A stretch of 64,000 nucleotides of DNA from Garcia nutans (lineage: Eukaryota; Streptophyta; Magnoliopsida; Malpighiales; Euphorbiaceae), in NCBI GenBank assembly GCA_947685225.1, contig CANTUV010000033.1, forward strand, positions 58,071,001-58,135,000, in the 5' to 3' direction. Shown here piece by piece: positions 10,801 to 22,600 of this stretch. Position 1 is the first letter of the stretch, and every line of letters begins with the position of its first letter. Both the position numbers and the translations under genes were made by a program. The notes under the pieces were generated by a model. It was given only the letters and a program-made list of their open reading frames with translations, made no database searches and had not been told where the DNA came from.

Positions 10801-13600
10801 CAATGGTGAGCTAGATAAGAACAGTTAAACATAAAACATTGTCCTTGCAGAGTAGAATAACAGACAGGAAAAAGAATAGCTGACACAAGCAATCAGGTAA
10901 AAATAGCAATAACAAGCACCACGAGAGAAGTCATTAACTCACAAGGGAAAGAATAATGCACAGGAATATAATTTAAAGAATACACTTTCTAATCAAATAA
11001 TTTAATGTACAAGAATATTGCTTAAAGAAATGGTTAATAAAAACTAATACTGAGAGGCACAAAAGAAAGGCAACCCGGCACATTTTATCTTTGAGGATCG
11101 ATGATTCATGCTTTACTGACCTCGGAAATGTATATTGAATGCTTGTTTCAGCTGGGATTGACACATGTTGTGACTGCAGATGCTCTACTAAACAGATGCT
11201 TCCTTCAAGCTCTGTTGTTACTTGGATAGTCAATTCACATTCAGCAACCAAGGCACTTTTGTTTACCAACTCAGTTGTAGTATGCAAATATACCCTCTTA
11301 TAGCTGTCGAAGAATGTTGATGCTAAATGGGGATCTATAATCTTCACAAGCTGCAAAAAATTGGTATGCATTACATGTAAAATACAAGCTACTACAAAAT
11401 CATACAAAAATAAGGACAAGCACAATCAACAGCCAAAGTCATAGATTTATTATTATTCAAATCTCTGAATTAGGTCCCAGTGAATGGAATCAAGCATGTA
11501 CATGCATAATATAAAATTAACAGCATGATTGTTTTGAGGAAAAAGTGAATGAAATTTCACTCTTTTGTTTGGGTACTGAAAAAATGAGAGAAAAGAGGGG
11601 AAACTGTTTGGGTATTTAAAAAGGAGAAAAGAAGGGAAACTAAGGGAAGTTTACTCTCCTAAATTTCCTTCCAAGAACACCTTCTAATTCCTTTTATGCT
11701 GGAAGAAAACCGAGGGAAATGATGAAAAATTAAGGTGAAGTTGAAAGTTAATCTTGCAAATATGCTCTTCTTATACTAAAAAAACATATTTATTTAATAG
11801 AAGCGCAAGAGTAAACAAGTTTAACTTACTCTCACTTTTATTAATGAAACATCTAGAGAAATATAAGGTGATTTTTTTTTTTTTTGAGAATATAAGGTGA
11901 AATTAATTTCACTTATTTAATTTTCATCTCCATTCCAACACATCTTTGAATATGAAATCATAGAATAAAATGATAATCCTGCCTGGTAATGTGGATCATT
12001 AAACACTACTACAATTTAAATGATCACATTGTTAAAAATTGTGAAAAGGTGCTCAACACAATATATTGGACTTTCCCCAGTGACATAAATAGACGCCTCA
12101 TCCCATATGCCAGTGTTCCTATCCCTGAAGTATTAATGACAGCACATTAGATCTTCATTGTAGATTAACTAAGATGGAAAAATGGATTCAAAATTATACA
12201 TTGTAGAAGAACCACGTTTATTTTTCAAAGGTAGACAAAATAACCAGCAGAAACTTGTGACTAAACTAAATTGGCTGACCCATCATCACAGTGAACATCA
12301 AAAACACTGCATGTATTCTACAACCAATTCTAATAAACACATTGCTGCCATTGAAACAAACCATCAGAAATTGGATTTATATGGGAAATGAAACAACTAC
12401 AATCTACACTATCCAGTCTCAAAAACAACAGACGTCATCCAATCCCAACCCTCAACATATTGTGTAGCCACATCTTTACCAATCTGACATAGGGGGGAAA
12501 TAAAGGATGTTAGACTGCATATTCTGCTTGTACTTTCTAGCACCGACACCATCCACCCAAGATCCACATATCTTTCTGTAATTCCCAAAAAGACATAGTA
12601 ACAAGAAGAGTATACGATCCATTAATGGATTTGGCAATCAATAGCTATATACCTCATGATCACCACCCTGCCCTCCATCAGCAGGAATTGTCCCAGGATG
12701 TTCTGGAGGGTGAACAAGAACAGCTAGTAAATCCTTCCCTCCAGGATTTAGAATATCAGTAACATCAAGAGAATGTCTTCGAAACATCCCTTTTGGCAAC
12801 ACCTTATGGTGTCCATTCAAATATACGTCAGCTGAGTAATTGATTGCGCGGAAATTAAGCTCTAGGTGTTGATTGCCTGACTGCAAAATGCTATTTAATT
12901 AGAGACATATATCCAAATGGGCTTATCAAAAATCAAAAAATTAAAAAATTCCATGATTTAAATAAGCCAAGTTAACATGTTTACTTTACAGATTTTGACA
13001 GAAAATACAGTCCATATGAATAGAATTTTGGGAAAAAACTTACGATTAAGAAAGCAAAACAGAATAGTTGAAAAAAAAAAGTAATCTTTATGGCGTACCA
13101 GCTTACGCTCAAAAGTGGTGAAGAACCAAAAGGTATAATACTCCCTCCCAGAAACAGCTATGTCTATATTTGCTTCATTTTCCAAACCGTAGAAAGGATC
13201 AGGCACCACATTGTTCTTTACAAGAGTCCCTAAAACACTGACAAAAGAAGAAATAACCAACAACCCATCATTAAACCACTAATTATAATTCAAAAAAGCA
13301 TAACATAATGACATCAACACATAAACAAATTTAATTTGATTAATCAAATAATTCTCAGAGTTCTTAATTCATAATCAAATTAACAATGCAACACAGTTTA
13401 TTCAGTAAAAAAACAGAGGTTACAATCCCCAAAATAGAAATTAATGTTTATTACGTTCCAGGGACAGCAGCTGGCATCCAAGGCGGGTTTGACCCACTGG
13501 GAGAATGAGTCGTAGTCAACTGAGTACCATTGAATTGAACTTCCGTCGATCTCGCAGCCAACCAACCGGAGTCAAGCAGCACCTTCCCTATCTCCGCCAT
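7856..13600 (-). pseudogene. Mannosylglycoprotein endo-beta-mannosidase (GH2) gene with frame lesions
   Basis: The translation follows plant endo-beta-mannosidase (At1g09010 type) from MAEIGKVLLDSGW to the C-terminal HYSDNYFSLMPGE. Exons placed: 13455-13600, 13099-13237, 12653-12880, 12434-12483, about 12080-12124, 11117-11350, 10387-10556, 10102-10306, 9664-9891, 9077-9505, 8770-8996, 7856-8634. The intact enzyme cuts the Man-beta-1,4-GlcNAc bond of plant N-glycans. Both expected catalytic Glu regions remain (VGGNEQVPP and FNPEVGSVGMP). The gene is nevertheless broken. The exon 8770-8996 lacks one base near 8941-8950, so the conserved ..EG-W..MW reading shifts frame; the exon is 227 bp where a multiple of three is needed. 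The last exon reads through CPYYKV and then hits TAA at 8542-8544, with homologous coding continuing in another frame. The short exon near 12080-12124 also lacks a clean donor and the expected residues upstream of it. An assembly error is the main alternative. Confidence 0.8.
9470..9700. repeat. Local segmental duplication at the exon 9/10 border of the mannosidase gene
   Basis: Several phrases occur twice: CTTAGACAAATCTTGCATAG at about 9469 and 9636, ACAAAATGGGGATGGAGT at about 9558 and 9663, TCAGGTCATTCTT at about 9524 and 9680, and GTTATATAGAATCT at about 9494 and 9592. The order is partly shuffled. This looks like one or more tandem duplications of the exon end plus intron. Confidence 0.7.
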
Positions 13601-15892
13601 AGTTCAAAAAACGAAAAAAACTATCCAAACCCAAATAAGAAAGAAACCAGAAAAGACTGATTGCAAGACAGAACAGATGCGAAGAGACGAAGATAAGAGT
13701 CTCTCTCTCAGTGTGCGAGAGTTTGCCGTAGCGATTGGTCAGGTGTTGAGTGGACTGATTGAAGAAAAAGATACCATGTCAAGTCACTTCATGAAGACAC
13801 GTGGAAGTGTCTGGCTTTGCTTTTTACGCCATTGTTTTACTGCTCTTTCTTTTGGTAGGCTGAGCGATGGTTTTGCCATTGGCTTATTTGTCGGGATACT
13901 GTAGATTTAATCAGGAATTTAAATTGATTTAGATAAGTTTTGTCAGTTTGATTAATGGATATTTATTTTATCTATATATCTAATTATCGATTTTATTTTA
14001 TCTATCTACATATCTAATTATTTGTGTTCTATTGTTAGAATTTAGAGGAGATCCAATCCAAATTTTTTAAACTGATTGATTTTATTTGGATTTTTTAAAA
14101 TCAAAATACAAGTCATTCGTGATATCTAAAAATTAATATACATATATAATATAAATTTTAAACCAATAAATCAAAGTGATTTCTTCAAAAATATATATTT
14201 TTAAAAATACCTTTTTAAATTATATTTTTTTTATTTTGAAAATATTCAATTGGTAATATTTATCTATTATAGATATACTCCAACACTTCTAGAGATATGT
14301 ATCTAAAACTATACAGTATTTAAACAAATAAAATATATATATAGGGTATTTTTTATAAATTCAAATTAATTTAAAAAATAAAATAAAGAAATATCTATTT
14401 ATTCAATTTCATGTTTTAGTAATGTACGAAAATTTCAATATGATATTAATTAATCAAATTTTCCCAGCTTGATTTCATCGTTGTTTAATGTGGTGTGTAC
14501 TTGTTAAACCCAACCGTGTATTTAACTAAATTAATCTCATTAAATTTATTTAATCAAACTCTCTTAATAAATTGTCAGTTTATTTAAAACTTACTATTTC
14601 AATTTCAATTATGTTTTATGCTAAAAAATAATTTCAAATTCATTATCAAAATATATAGTACAACAATAAATTTATAAATTTTAAGAATAATTATATTGAC
14701 TTTATAAATATTATAAAAATATAGTACTGCGATAGATTATAAATATGAATATCAATTTATTGAATTTTTGAATCATAATACATATACATAAAAAACAAGA
14801 TTATATGATATGAGTATTAATATAAAAAGTTTAGACTAAAGTATTCATTAACTATATATATCATAAATATATTCTATCTTTATTCAATATATATATATAT
14901 ATATATATATACATTCTACCCATCCACTTATAAACTACATTTAACTAATTAATGTATTGGAATGGTTTCATCATCATTGTCTTGTTGTCAGCATTATTCT
15001 TTTATTTACTGCACGTAATGCAATTATTTTGTTACCATTTAAGAACACAATAATTGACATGAAACTTACTTATCTAAAATAATACATATTATTTTAAAGA
15101 CTTATATGCCTTTATTAAAAAATATATATTATTATATTTAAAATTATAATAAAATATTAAAAAAATTAATTAAAAAAATTAATTTATTTAATTACAGTTT
15201 AATTTTATTAAAAAAATTTACATAATCCTTAAACTATCATTATAATATTAAATTTATACCTTAGAAATATAAAAATTAATGAATATATATATATATATAT
15301 TTATATCAATTTTTTTTATCTATCAGCATATTTTCTTTGTTCGTACAATTAGAAATGCTATAATATGTTAAATATTCCTATTATTTATAAATAGAATAAA
15401 TATTTATAAACTTGCTATTGTAATTTCAAAGACTTCTTCATCAATTGGGATACAAAAAAAATTATGGACCTGCTGGTCATTTTCCTGATCCTGTAATAAT
15501 TTTTCCCCTTTCCAAATAAGAAGAAAAAAGAAAATTCCTTTATTTTTCTCGCTTATTATATTTTCTCCCTCGGTTTACAAATGTTTTGTGAACTATTTAG
15601 ATTCCATAAAGAACTTTTTATGTGTCTAAGTCAAAAAGATAACAACCAATGATTTATCAAGCTGCAAGTAATAAAATGGTATACCGAAATAGAATTTAGG
15701 GAATTGATAAAAAAAAAAAGAATTTACTGATAAATATACATATAATTAAAATCAATAATAGAACTATGTATTTTTATTTTTTCTCAACTAACATTAAATT
15801 TTTATTTTATGACATGGCTATTATTTTTATAATTTCAATATTTTATCTAGCAAATATATTTATTTTATTTTCAATAAATGGTAAATATTCAG
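13601..15892. other. Mannosidase upstream region and AT-rich spacer
   Basis: The first 300 bp hold the 5' UTR and promoter of the mannosidase gene. Beyond about 13900 the DNA is extremely AT-rich with short direct repeats (for example TTTTATCTATCTACATATCTAATTAT near 13970-14030, given here in part) and a TA microsatellite at about 14888-14913. No coding frame is convincing. Confidence 0.5.
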
Positions 15893-16217
15893 GGTGTGTT
15901 TACTTGTGGAAAACTATAATATTTTTTCAGAAAAAATTTCTATAAAAAATAAAAAATAAAAAGTTATGTTTACGCATAATTTTCTTAAATTAGAAAAAAA
16001 TTAATTTTTTAATGTTAAAATGATTTTAGAAAACATATTAAAGATATTTTTCAAATTTTTTAAAAATCTTTTTTTATAAATAGAGTTAAATTTCCTAATA
16101 TGAAAATATAGATTTTTCATATTGTTGTTAAAAACAATTTTTTATTTTTACTAAATTAATATATTTTTTAAATTTTATATAAAAAATAAATGCTCTAATT
16201 TTATAAATAAACACACC
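15893..16217. mobile_element. Candidate MITE with GGTGTGTTTA termini
   Basis: A 325 bp AT-rich segment begins GGTGTGTTTA and ends TAAACACACC, a perfect 10 bp inverted terminal repeat. No coding capacity. Flanks (ATTCA and ATTAA) do not give a clean target duplication, so the superfamily is open. Confidence 0.5.
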
Positions 16218-16289
16218 ATTAACTTCTACTTATTATCCTTATACTTTCTTATTTGGGATATTCACAAAACTATAATAAAAATAAGTTTT

Positions 16290-18700
16290 ATTTTAAAAAT
16301 ATTACACCTTAAAAAAGTTTTCAAAAATACTAAAATTATTTTTTTTTCTAAAAAATGTCTCACTCCTTATTAAAATAATTTTTTTAAAAAAATACATAAT
16401 CTCTCATTTTAAGTAATATTCTACTATAAGTTTCATCTTTTTAATTCAAACTTTACAATTTAATAAATATATTTTAATAAAATAATAAAAAATATTATTT
16501 TAAAAAATATTTTTAACAAATAAAATGAATTATTTTTTATAAAAATTTTAATTTTAATTACAAATAACAAATAAAATTTAAAATTTAAAAATATAAAATA
16601 TATAAAAATATATTAATAAAAATTATTAAATTTATTTAAAATAAATTTTATATATTATAAACATAAAAGGTTAAAAATATGATAATTTTATTGTATAGAT
16701 ATCACGTGTATATTATGTATATGCTATGTAGATATTATAGAAATTTTGTAGATGTTATGTTTATATCATATATTTGTTGTATATGTTATGGGTATATTCA
16801 TTATATATTGTGTGGATGTTACGTGTATAAAAAATAAAAAAAATAAAAATAAAAATATTAAATAAGTTGTATAATTATTATGTAGATAAACTGATAAAGT
16901 ATATATGTTTGGTATATGTATATATGTTAATGTTTATTTTTAAGTATATTTTATATATGTTGTGTATATATATTTTTTATGTGTATATTAAAAATATGCT
17001 AATAAAAAAATATTTATGAATAAAAAATAAAAATATTATATTAATGGACAAAAATTATAAAAATTATAAAAAGAAAAAAGAAAATGAATGATTTTTTTTA
17101 TGGAAAAATGCAAAAAAAAAAAAGGCAATTCTTAGTTTTGGAAACAACTTTAAGTGGGTCGTAATTTTGAAAATAAAAAACTGAAAAGAGGTTAGATAAT
17201 GTAATCTGAGAAATTTATGTTCTCTTCGTCTATTTCGTGCTCATTTTATAAATATACAGCCCAACTTCTTTTTATTAAAAAATAGAGATGGGCACAGAGT
17301 GTTTTGAATAATTAACCGATCGAATAAAGCGGTTAACTGAATAAAAATATAAGAAAATTATTAACTGAATAAAAATATAAGAAAATTATTAACTGAATTT
17401 GCTAAATTTATATTTCGGTTAGTTTTATTTTATAATAAAAATTTATATTTATAATAAAAATTTATATAACTAAAAAATTAAATAAAAATAATAATAAATA
17501 ACTATTTTTTAAAATAATTTGATTAATCGGTTAACCGACCAAACCGAATTAGTTAACCATTAACTGAACTAAAAATTAAAATATTCTAAATTTTTAACCG
17601 AACCAACTAAATTATACTATCGATCGGTTAACCGAATTTTACCCAACCGTATTTAAAAATTACTGATTTTGCTTTTTTTTTTCAAAATTAACTTTTTAAA
17701 GTTAATTTTTCTTTTTTGTAATTTTTTTTATTTATATTGTTTATTTAATTTTTTTAATATTATATTTTCAATATGCATATAAAAAATAAATATATATACA
17801 ATATTTATAACATATATAAAATACACACTTAATAATATAAACTACATATACAACCTCTACAATACATCTACAAAATACATAATATTTTTAATATTTATTT
17901 AATTTTATTTTTTAAAATTTTTATCCATACAATATATACACAATATTCATATAATATTTACACAATATTTAATAATTTTTACATAAAATGTATATAACTT
18001 AAATAATAAAAATATAACATATACAAACATTTATAATATATCTACAACACATCTACAATACATATACAACACATATATATTAAAAAAAAAGTGCAGTCCG
18101 GTATAAGAATGCTCCCGCAATGAGCGGGGTCCGGAAAAGAGTCGAACTCATTGGATTTTTGTACGCGGCCTTCCCTTGCAATTAATTGCAAGAGGCCGTT
18201 TTCACTACTCAAATCCGTGATCTCAGGCCACACTGCGACAACACATGTATATTAAATAAACATAATAAAACTGTATGTATTTTTTAGGTATAATATGTAA
18301 AATTCATTTAAAAATAAATTTAAAAATTTTTATTAATATATTTTTGTATATTTTATTTTGTTTATACTTTTTGAGTGTTATTTATTTTTTATAATTAAAA
18401 TTAAATTTTATTCTTTTTATAAAAAATTATGATTTTTATATAAGGAAAAATAATTTAAAATATTAATTTTTATTATTTTATTAAAATTTTTTATTTAATA
18501 GTGAAATTTGAAAAAAAAATTAAAAATTAAAATAAAATATTGATTGTATTGAAGGAATAAGTATTTAATTTTTTTTTATTTTATTAAAAAATAGTATACT
18601 TTTAAAATTTTATACAATTTTTTTTATAAAAATATAATTTTTTTTTTATTTTTTATAATATTTTTATAATAAAAATTATTTTTTAAATAGTTATGTAAAT
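16290..18700. repeat. Large imperfect inverted repeat (foldback-like) with central GGTTAACCGA region
   Basis: The left arm (about 16400-17110) and the right arm (about 17690-18560) are approximate reverse complements. For example AAAATATATTAATAAAAATT near 16605 matches the complement of sequence near 18325, and the TGTAGATGTTATG-type phrases near 16750 match ACATCTACAA-type phrases near 17860 and 18035. The loop (about 17290-17650) is rich in CGGTTAACCGA and ACCGAACCAA phrases. An Au-like SINE interrupts the right arm. Arm ends are approximate because both are low in complexity. Confidence 0.55.
18092..18243 (-). mobile_element. Au-like SINE, diverged copy
   Basis: A GC-richer 150 bp island in AT-rich DNA. 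Read on the minus strand it runs from GTTGTCGCAGTGTGGCC through GATCACGGATTTGAG (decayed tRNA-type box B), GGCCTCTTGCA, GTACAAAAATCCAATG, CCGGACCCCGCTCATTGCGG and GGAGCATTCTTATACCGGA to a T-run. This order of phrases is that of the widespread plant Au SINE as I recall it. Several substitutions show that it is old. No target duplication was resolved because the flanks are low in complexity. Confidence 0.7.
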
Positions 18701-18848
18701 GTTTCATATAATTTTCTTTCTTATTTTAAATTAACCTTAAACTCAACTTCATTCAAGTACGCTATTAATTGGGCTTATCCATTTGACATGGGGCTTTTTT
18801 CTACATTCACGTCCAACAAAATCGAAGAAGTAAGATTTTTTTATTAGG

Positions 18849-19335
18849 GTTTTTGATAAAAATATAAAAATAATTTTAAATTTATTATATCTATTAAAAT
18901 ATTTTATTAAAATTTATAAAATATTAAAATTTATATTAATTTATGATAAATTTATAATTAATTTATAAATTTTACATAATTTATAATAAATTTAAAATAA
19001 AATAATTAAAATACTCTTGATAAAAAAATATAAATTTATAAAAATATTATGAAATATGTTATTTTTTTTAAAAATATAAAAAAATAAAAATAATTTTAAA
19101 TTTATTATATTTATAAATTATTTATTAAAATATTAAAATTTATAAAATATTTATTAAAATATTAAGTATTTATTATTTTATAATAAATTTATAGGGTATT
19201 ATAAATTTATTATGAATTTATAAATTTTATGTAGTTTATAATAAATTTATTATAAAATTATATTAAAATAATTAAAATATTTTTAATAAAAAATTAAAGT
19301 TTATAAAAATAGGATGAAAGTGTCATTTTTTCAAA
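18849..19335. repeat. Two adjacent copies of an AT-rich dispersed repeat
   Basis: Two units (about 18849-19069 and 19070-19335) share the order TTTTAAATTTATTATAT, AAATTTATAAAATATT, TAATTTATAAATTTTA, AATTAAAATA.TCTT.ATAAAAAA and TTTATAAAAAT before a T-run. A third copy lies at about 47333-47613. The copies differ by many substitutions. No coding capacity and no clear terminal repeats. Confidence 0.55.
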
Positions 19336-19613
19336 CAAGTATTCTGACGCGTAATTAGGTAGTTAGTGCTAACGAATCCCTGACACGACACGTAGAATGT
19401 CATATTTATAATTGAAAGTAATTTAAAAATATGAAAAAAGTAATAAAAAAAAGTCATTTCCGCGGAATATCCCATCAAGTTATTATCTGTTTTTGGAAGT
19501 GGAAAACCAAGCAAATCTCATTTTATTTTTCTTTTTTTTTTGGATCAAACAGATATCGTTTCATTTCATTCTAACAATTCTCTTTCCCTCTTTATTTTTC
19601 CTGAGAAAATTTC
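19336..19613 (+). promoter_or_regulatory. LACS upstream region
   Basis: A higher-complexity stretch between the dispersed repeat and the LACS start codon, so the likely promoter and 5' UTR. It includes pyrimidine-rich leader sequence (about 19525-19600). No canonical TATA box is obvious. Confidence 0.4.
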
Positions 19614-22600
19614 ATGGAATCATCGGCACACCGTCGTCTCAAAGCCATCTCCTCCTCTCCTCCTCCACCACCGTCGACGGTCACTCTTATCTCCAACCTA
19701 ATCTCACCGCCTCGCAGTTCGTTCATAGTAAGTGTATATAGTTACTTCGCCACATATTATGTTTTATTTCTGTTTAGTAGTTAGTTATTTGTTTATGCTG
19801 CAATTAACTGGATTAATCAATAATTATATTAAATTTTGGTCAACTGAAGTTTAAGATTCGATTCTTGTGTAGATCAAGGATACAGTGTCGTTCTACCTGA
19901 GAAATTACAAACAGGGAAATGGAATGTATACAGGTATACGAGTTTTATTTACCTGGCTATTACTGTGTTTATGCGTTGCTTTTGTTATATCCTCTCTTTG
20001 TTATCAGCCTCTCTTTGTTATCAGGTCTGCGCGATCTCCAATGAGGCTTGTGAGCAGGTTCCCTGATCATCCGGAGATTGGGACATTGCATGACAATTTC
20101 GTGTGAGTATTTCTTATTTGACTCTTTTGGTTAAATTACTTGTTTTATATTTTCTTTGTCTTTTACTACTTTGGATCAGAAATATAAATGGTTTGGCCTA
20201 TAATAGACTAGAATGAAGTTTGGATTACATGTGATTGCATTTATTATTGGAATTTTGTGTATATAGGCATGCTGTTGGAACTTTTCGAGATTACAAGTAC
20301 TTGGGCACACGGCTTAGGCAGGATGGAACAATTGGAGAGTGAGTTATTTATATTAAGCAAGTTTGAACTTGGTTTGTTCTACATATAAAACTATTTTTAA
20401 TTGAGATTGCATCACATTTCTTTACAAAATGAAAAGGTACACATGGATGACATATGGAGAAGCAGGCACAGCCAGAGAGGCAATTGGCGCTGGCCTTTGT
20501 TATCATGGGATACGAAAAGTGAGTTACTATCTACATGATTTGGATCGTTTTACCATTATGATGTAGTACATCTGTTTTATGTTACCAGTCATTTTAACTA
20601 TTTTTCAATAGAAAATTGTATTTCTATATGATGTTTTCCTGTAAATGTAATTCACTCCAATTGGTTTCTTTGTAACAGGGAGCTTGCATTGGTATGTATT
20701 TTGTAAATAGACCAGAGTGGCTGATTGTCGATCATGCTTGTGCAGCATATTCATTCATCTCAGTTCCTTTGTATGACACTCTTGGTATGCATCTGACTAT
20801 TCAGATAAATCTTTCTGGGCGATTCTTGCCGGTCTCATAGTATTAATTTTATATGCAGGTCCTGATACTGTTAAGTATGTTGTGAATCATGCTGATGTGC
20901 AGGCAATCTTTTGTGTCCCAGAGACATTGAACACTGTCAGTTTTATCTTGCTTCTTTAATACTTCTTTTTACTATAATATGTCTAGCTAGGAGTACGGCA
21001 CATCTATTAGTGTATTCACTGGAAACTTTGTCTTTGGTAAGAAATTTGATACACTTTCATTTGATAACTAATAGCCAAAGCGCAGAAGAATTAATTGGCT
21101 GTGAATTTATTCTTACCAGATCGCCAATTTAATGATCACATCCTGTGATGCGCGAATTTTAACAATATATTATTGGATTGCATTACACTAAAATATGAAT
21201 TTTCTATCATAAATAGTTTTTGACGAGTCAATCATACTTAGCTTTTTTACCATTTTCTTTCTTTGCCACTCTTTCTCTCTCTAAAGACAAACATGATGCA
21301 CCATCTAAAAAGTTCATAAGTTACTTCTAATATATTTTTTGTGGCAGCTTTTTCTGCTGTTCGTTCTGGGCTATATAAGATACACATTCTCATAATTTGT
21401 TGCGATGAAGTAACATAGTTTGTGATTATTACTAATGCTGGTTGAAGCTGGATCATATCACATGTATAAATTGCTCTTTTTTATGTGTTTTTTCTATTCA
21501 AATTTTGTGATGTATCTTATTTTAATTTTTGAAACCTGCAGTTGTTGAGCTTCCTAGCAGAGATGCCATCTGTGCAACTTATAGTGGTCTGTTCTTCTGA
21601 ATCCATTCAAAGAGTTCTAACTTAGCGAGGAATAAAGTTGCTTTCTTTTCACAGTTCCTTTCAAATTTTGTCCTGCTGTTAATGATAGGTAGTGGGAGGT
21701 GTAGATGGACACTTACCATCCCTACCTTCGACCACTGGAGTCAAGCTTGTATCCTATCTGAAATTGCTTGGTGAGGTAACTTTTCTTCTGAAACATATTT
21801 CATCTTGTTATGTTTTGTAGTACATTGCTTAAATGTTTTATGTTTAGCATGTAAAATTTGAATGCTGCTGAACTATAGGGGTTTATGACAATAGAATTCA
21901 TGTCTCTCCCTGGCTATCATGTGTGATTAATGGAATGTGTCAAAGTTTTGTTTTATTTATTGGTTCTCTTTCTGAGGGATACTGTATTCTCTACATTTTA
22001 ATTATTCCTCCCTTTCTCTTGTAGCTTCTTCTTTTATGCTTAAAAGTGTGAAAAAATTGATAGGCTTGATGGATTGGATATGCTAAAATCGAGGCCCTTC
22101 TCCTTAATGTCTTTTGTTGTATTTTTCAAAGGCTTGTCATAACAGATATTTTCTTTAATAATTACTGGAGTTTTCCAGTAGTTTGCTTGATGAGATATTT
22201 AGCGTCTTTCAAAATGATGTAGTCTGACTAGCCAATCATCAGGTGGGACTATGATCAAACTTTTCACTATGTGTTTTAGGTGGGAAACAATCAGTGAGAA
22301 AAATTTTGCATCAACTTACAAATTGGTTTATTTTTAGGGCGGCAGTAACCGGCAGGCTTTTGTACCTCCTAAACCCGAGGATATTGCAACCATATGTTAC
22401 ACCAGTGGTACTACTGGAACACCAAAGGTAGGACATTTATGGTGTTTGAATTACGCTTCTTGATTCCTGCTCCAAAAGCATTCTGTCCATAATGGTTTGC
22501 CTTTTCTCTGGAAAGGGAGTTGTCCTTTCACATGGAAATTTGATAGCAAGTGTTGCTGGTTTCACTCTGGCAGTCAAGTTCAATCCCTCTGACATGTGAG

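Noticed and set aside
11540..11960. Possible mobile element in a mannosidase intron (TTTGGGTA phrases repeated)
   Set aside because: Two TTTGGGTA phrases and purine runs are present, but no paired termini or target duplication could be found.
13677..13904. Plus-strand 75-residue open frame upstream of the mannosidase gene
   Set aside because: Lies in the likely promoter, product resembles nothing known, and no splice or promoter signals support it.
14888..14913. TA runs (also 42807, 48070, 48393, 60064) considered as replication origins or matrix attachment sites
   Set aside because: They are ordinary microsatellites; sequence alone does not support a function.
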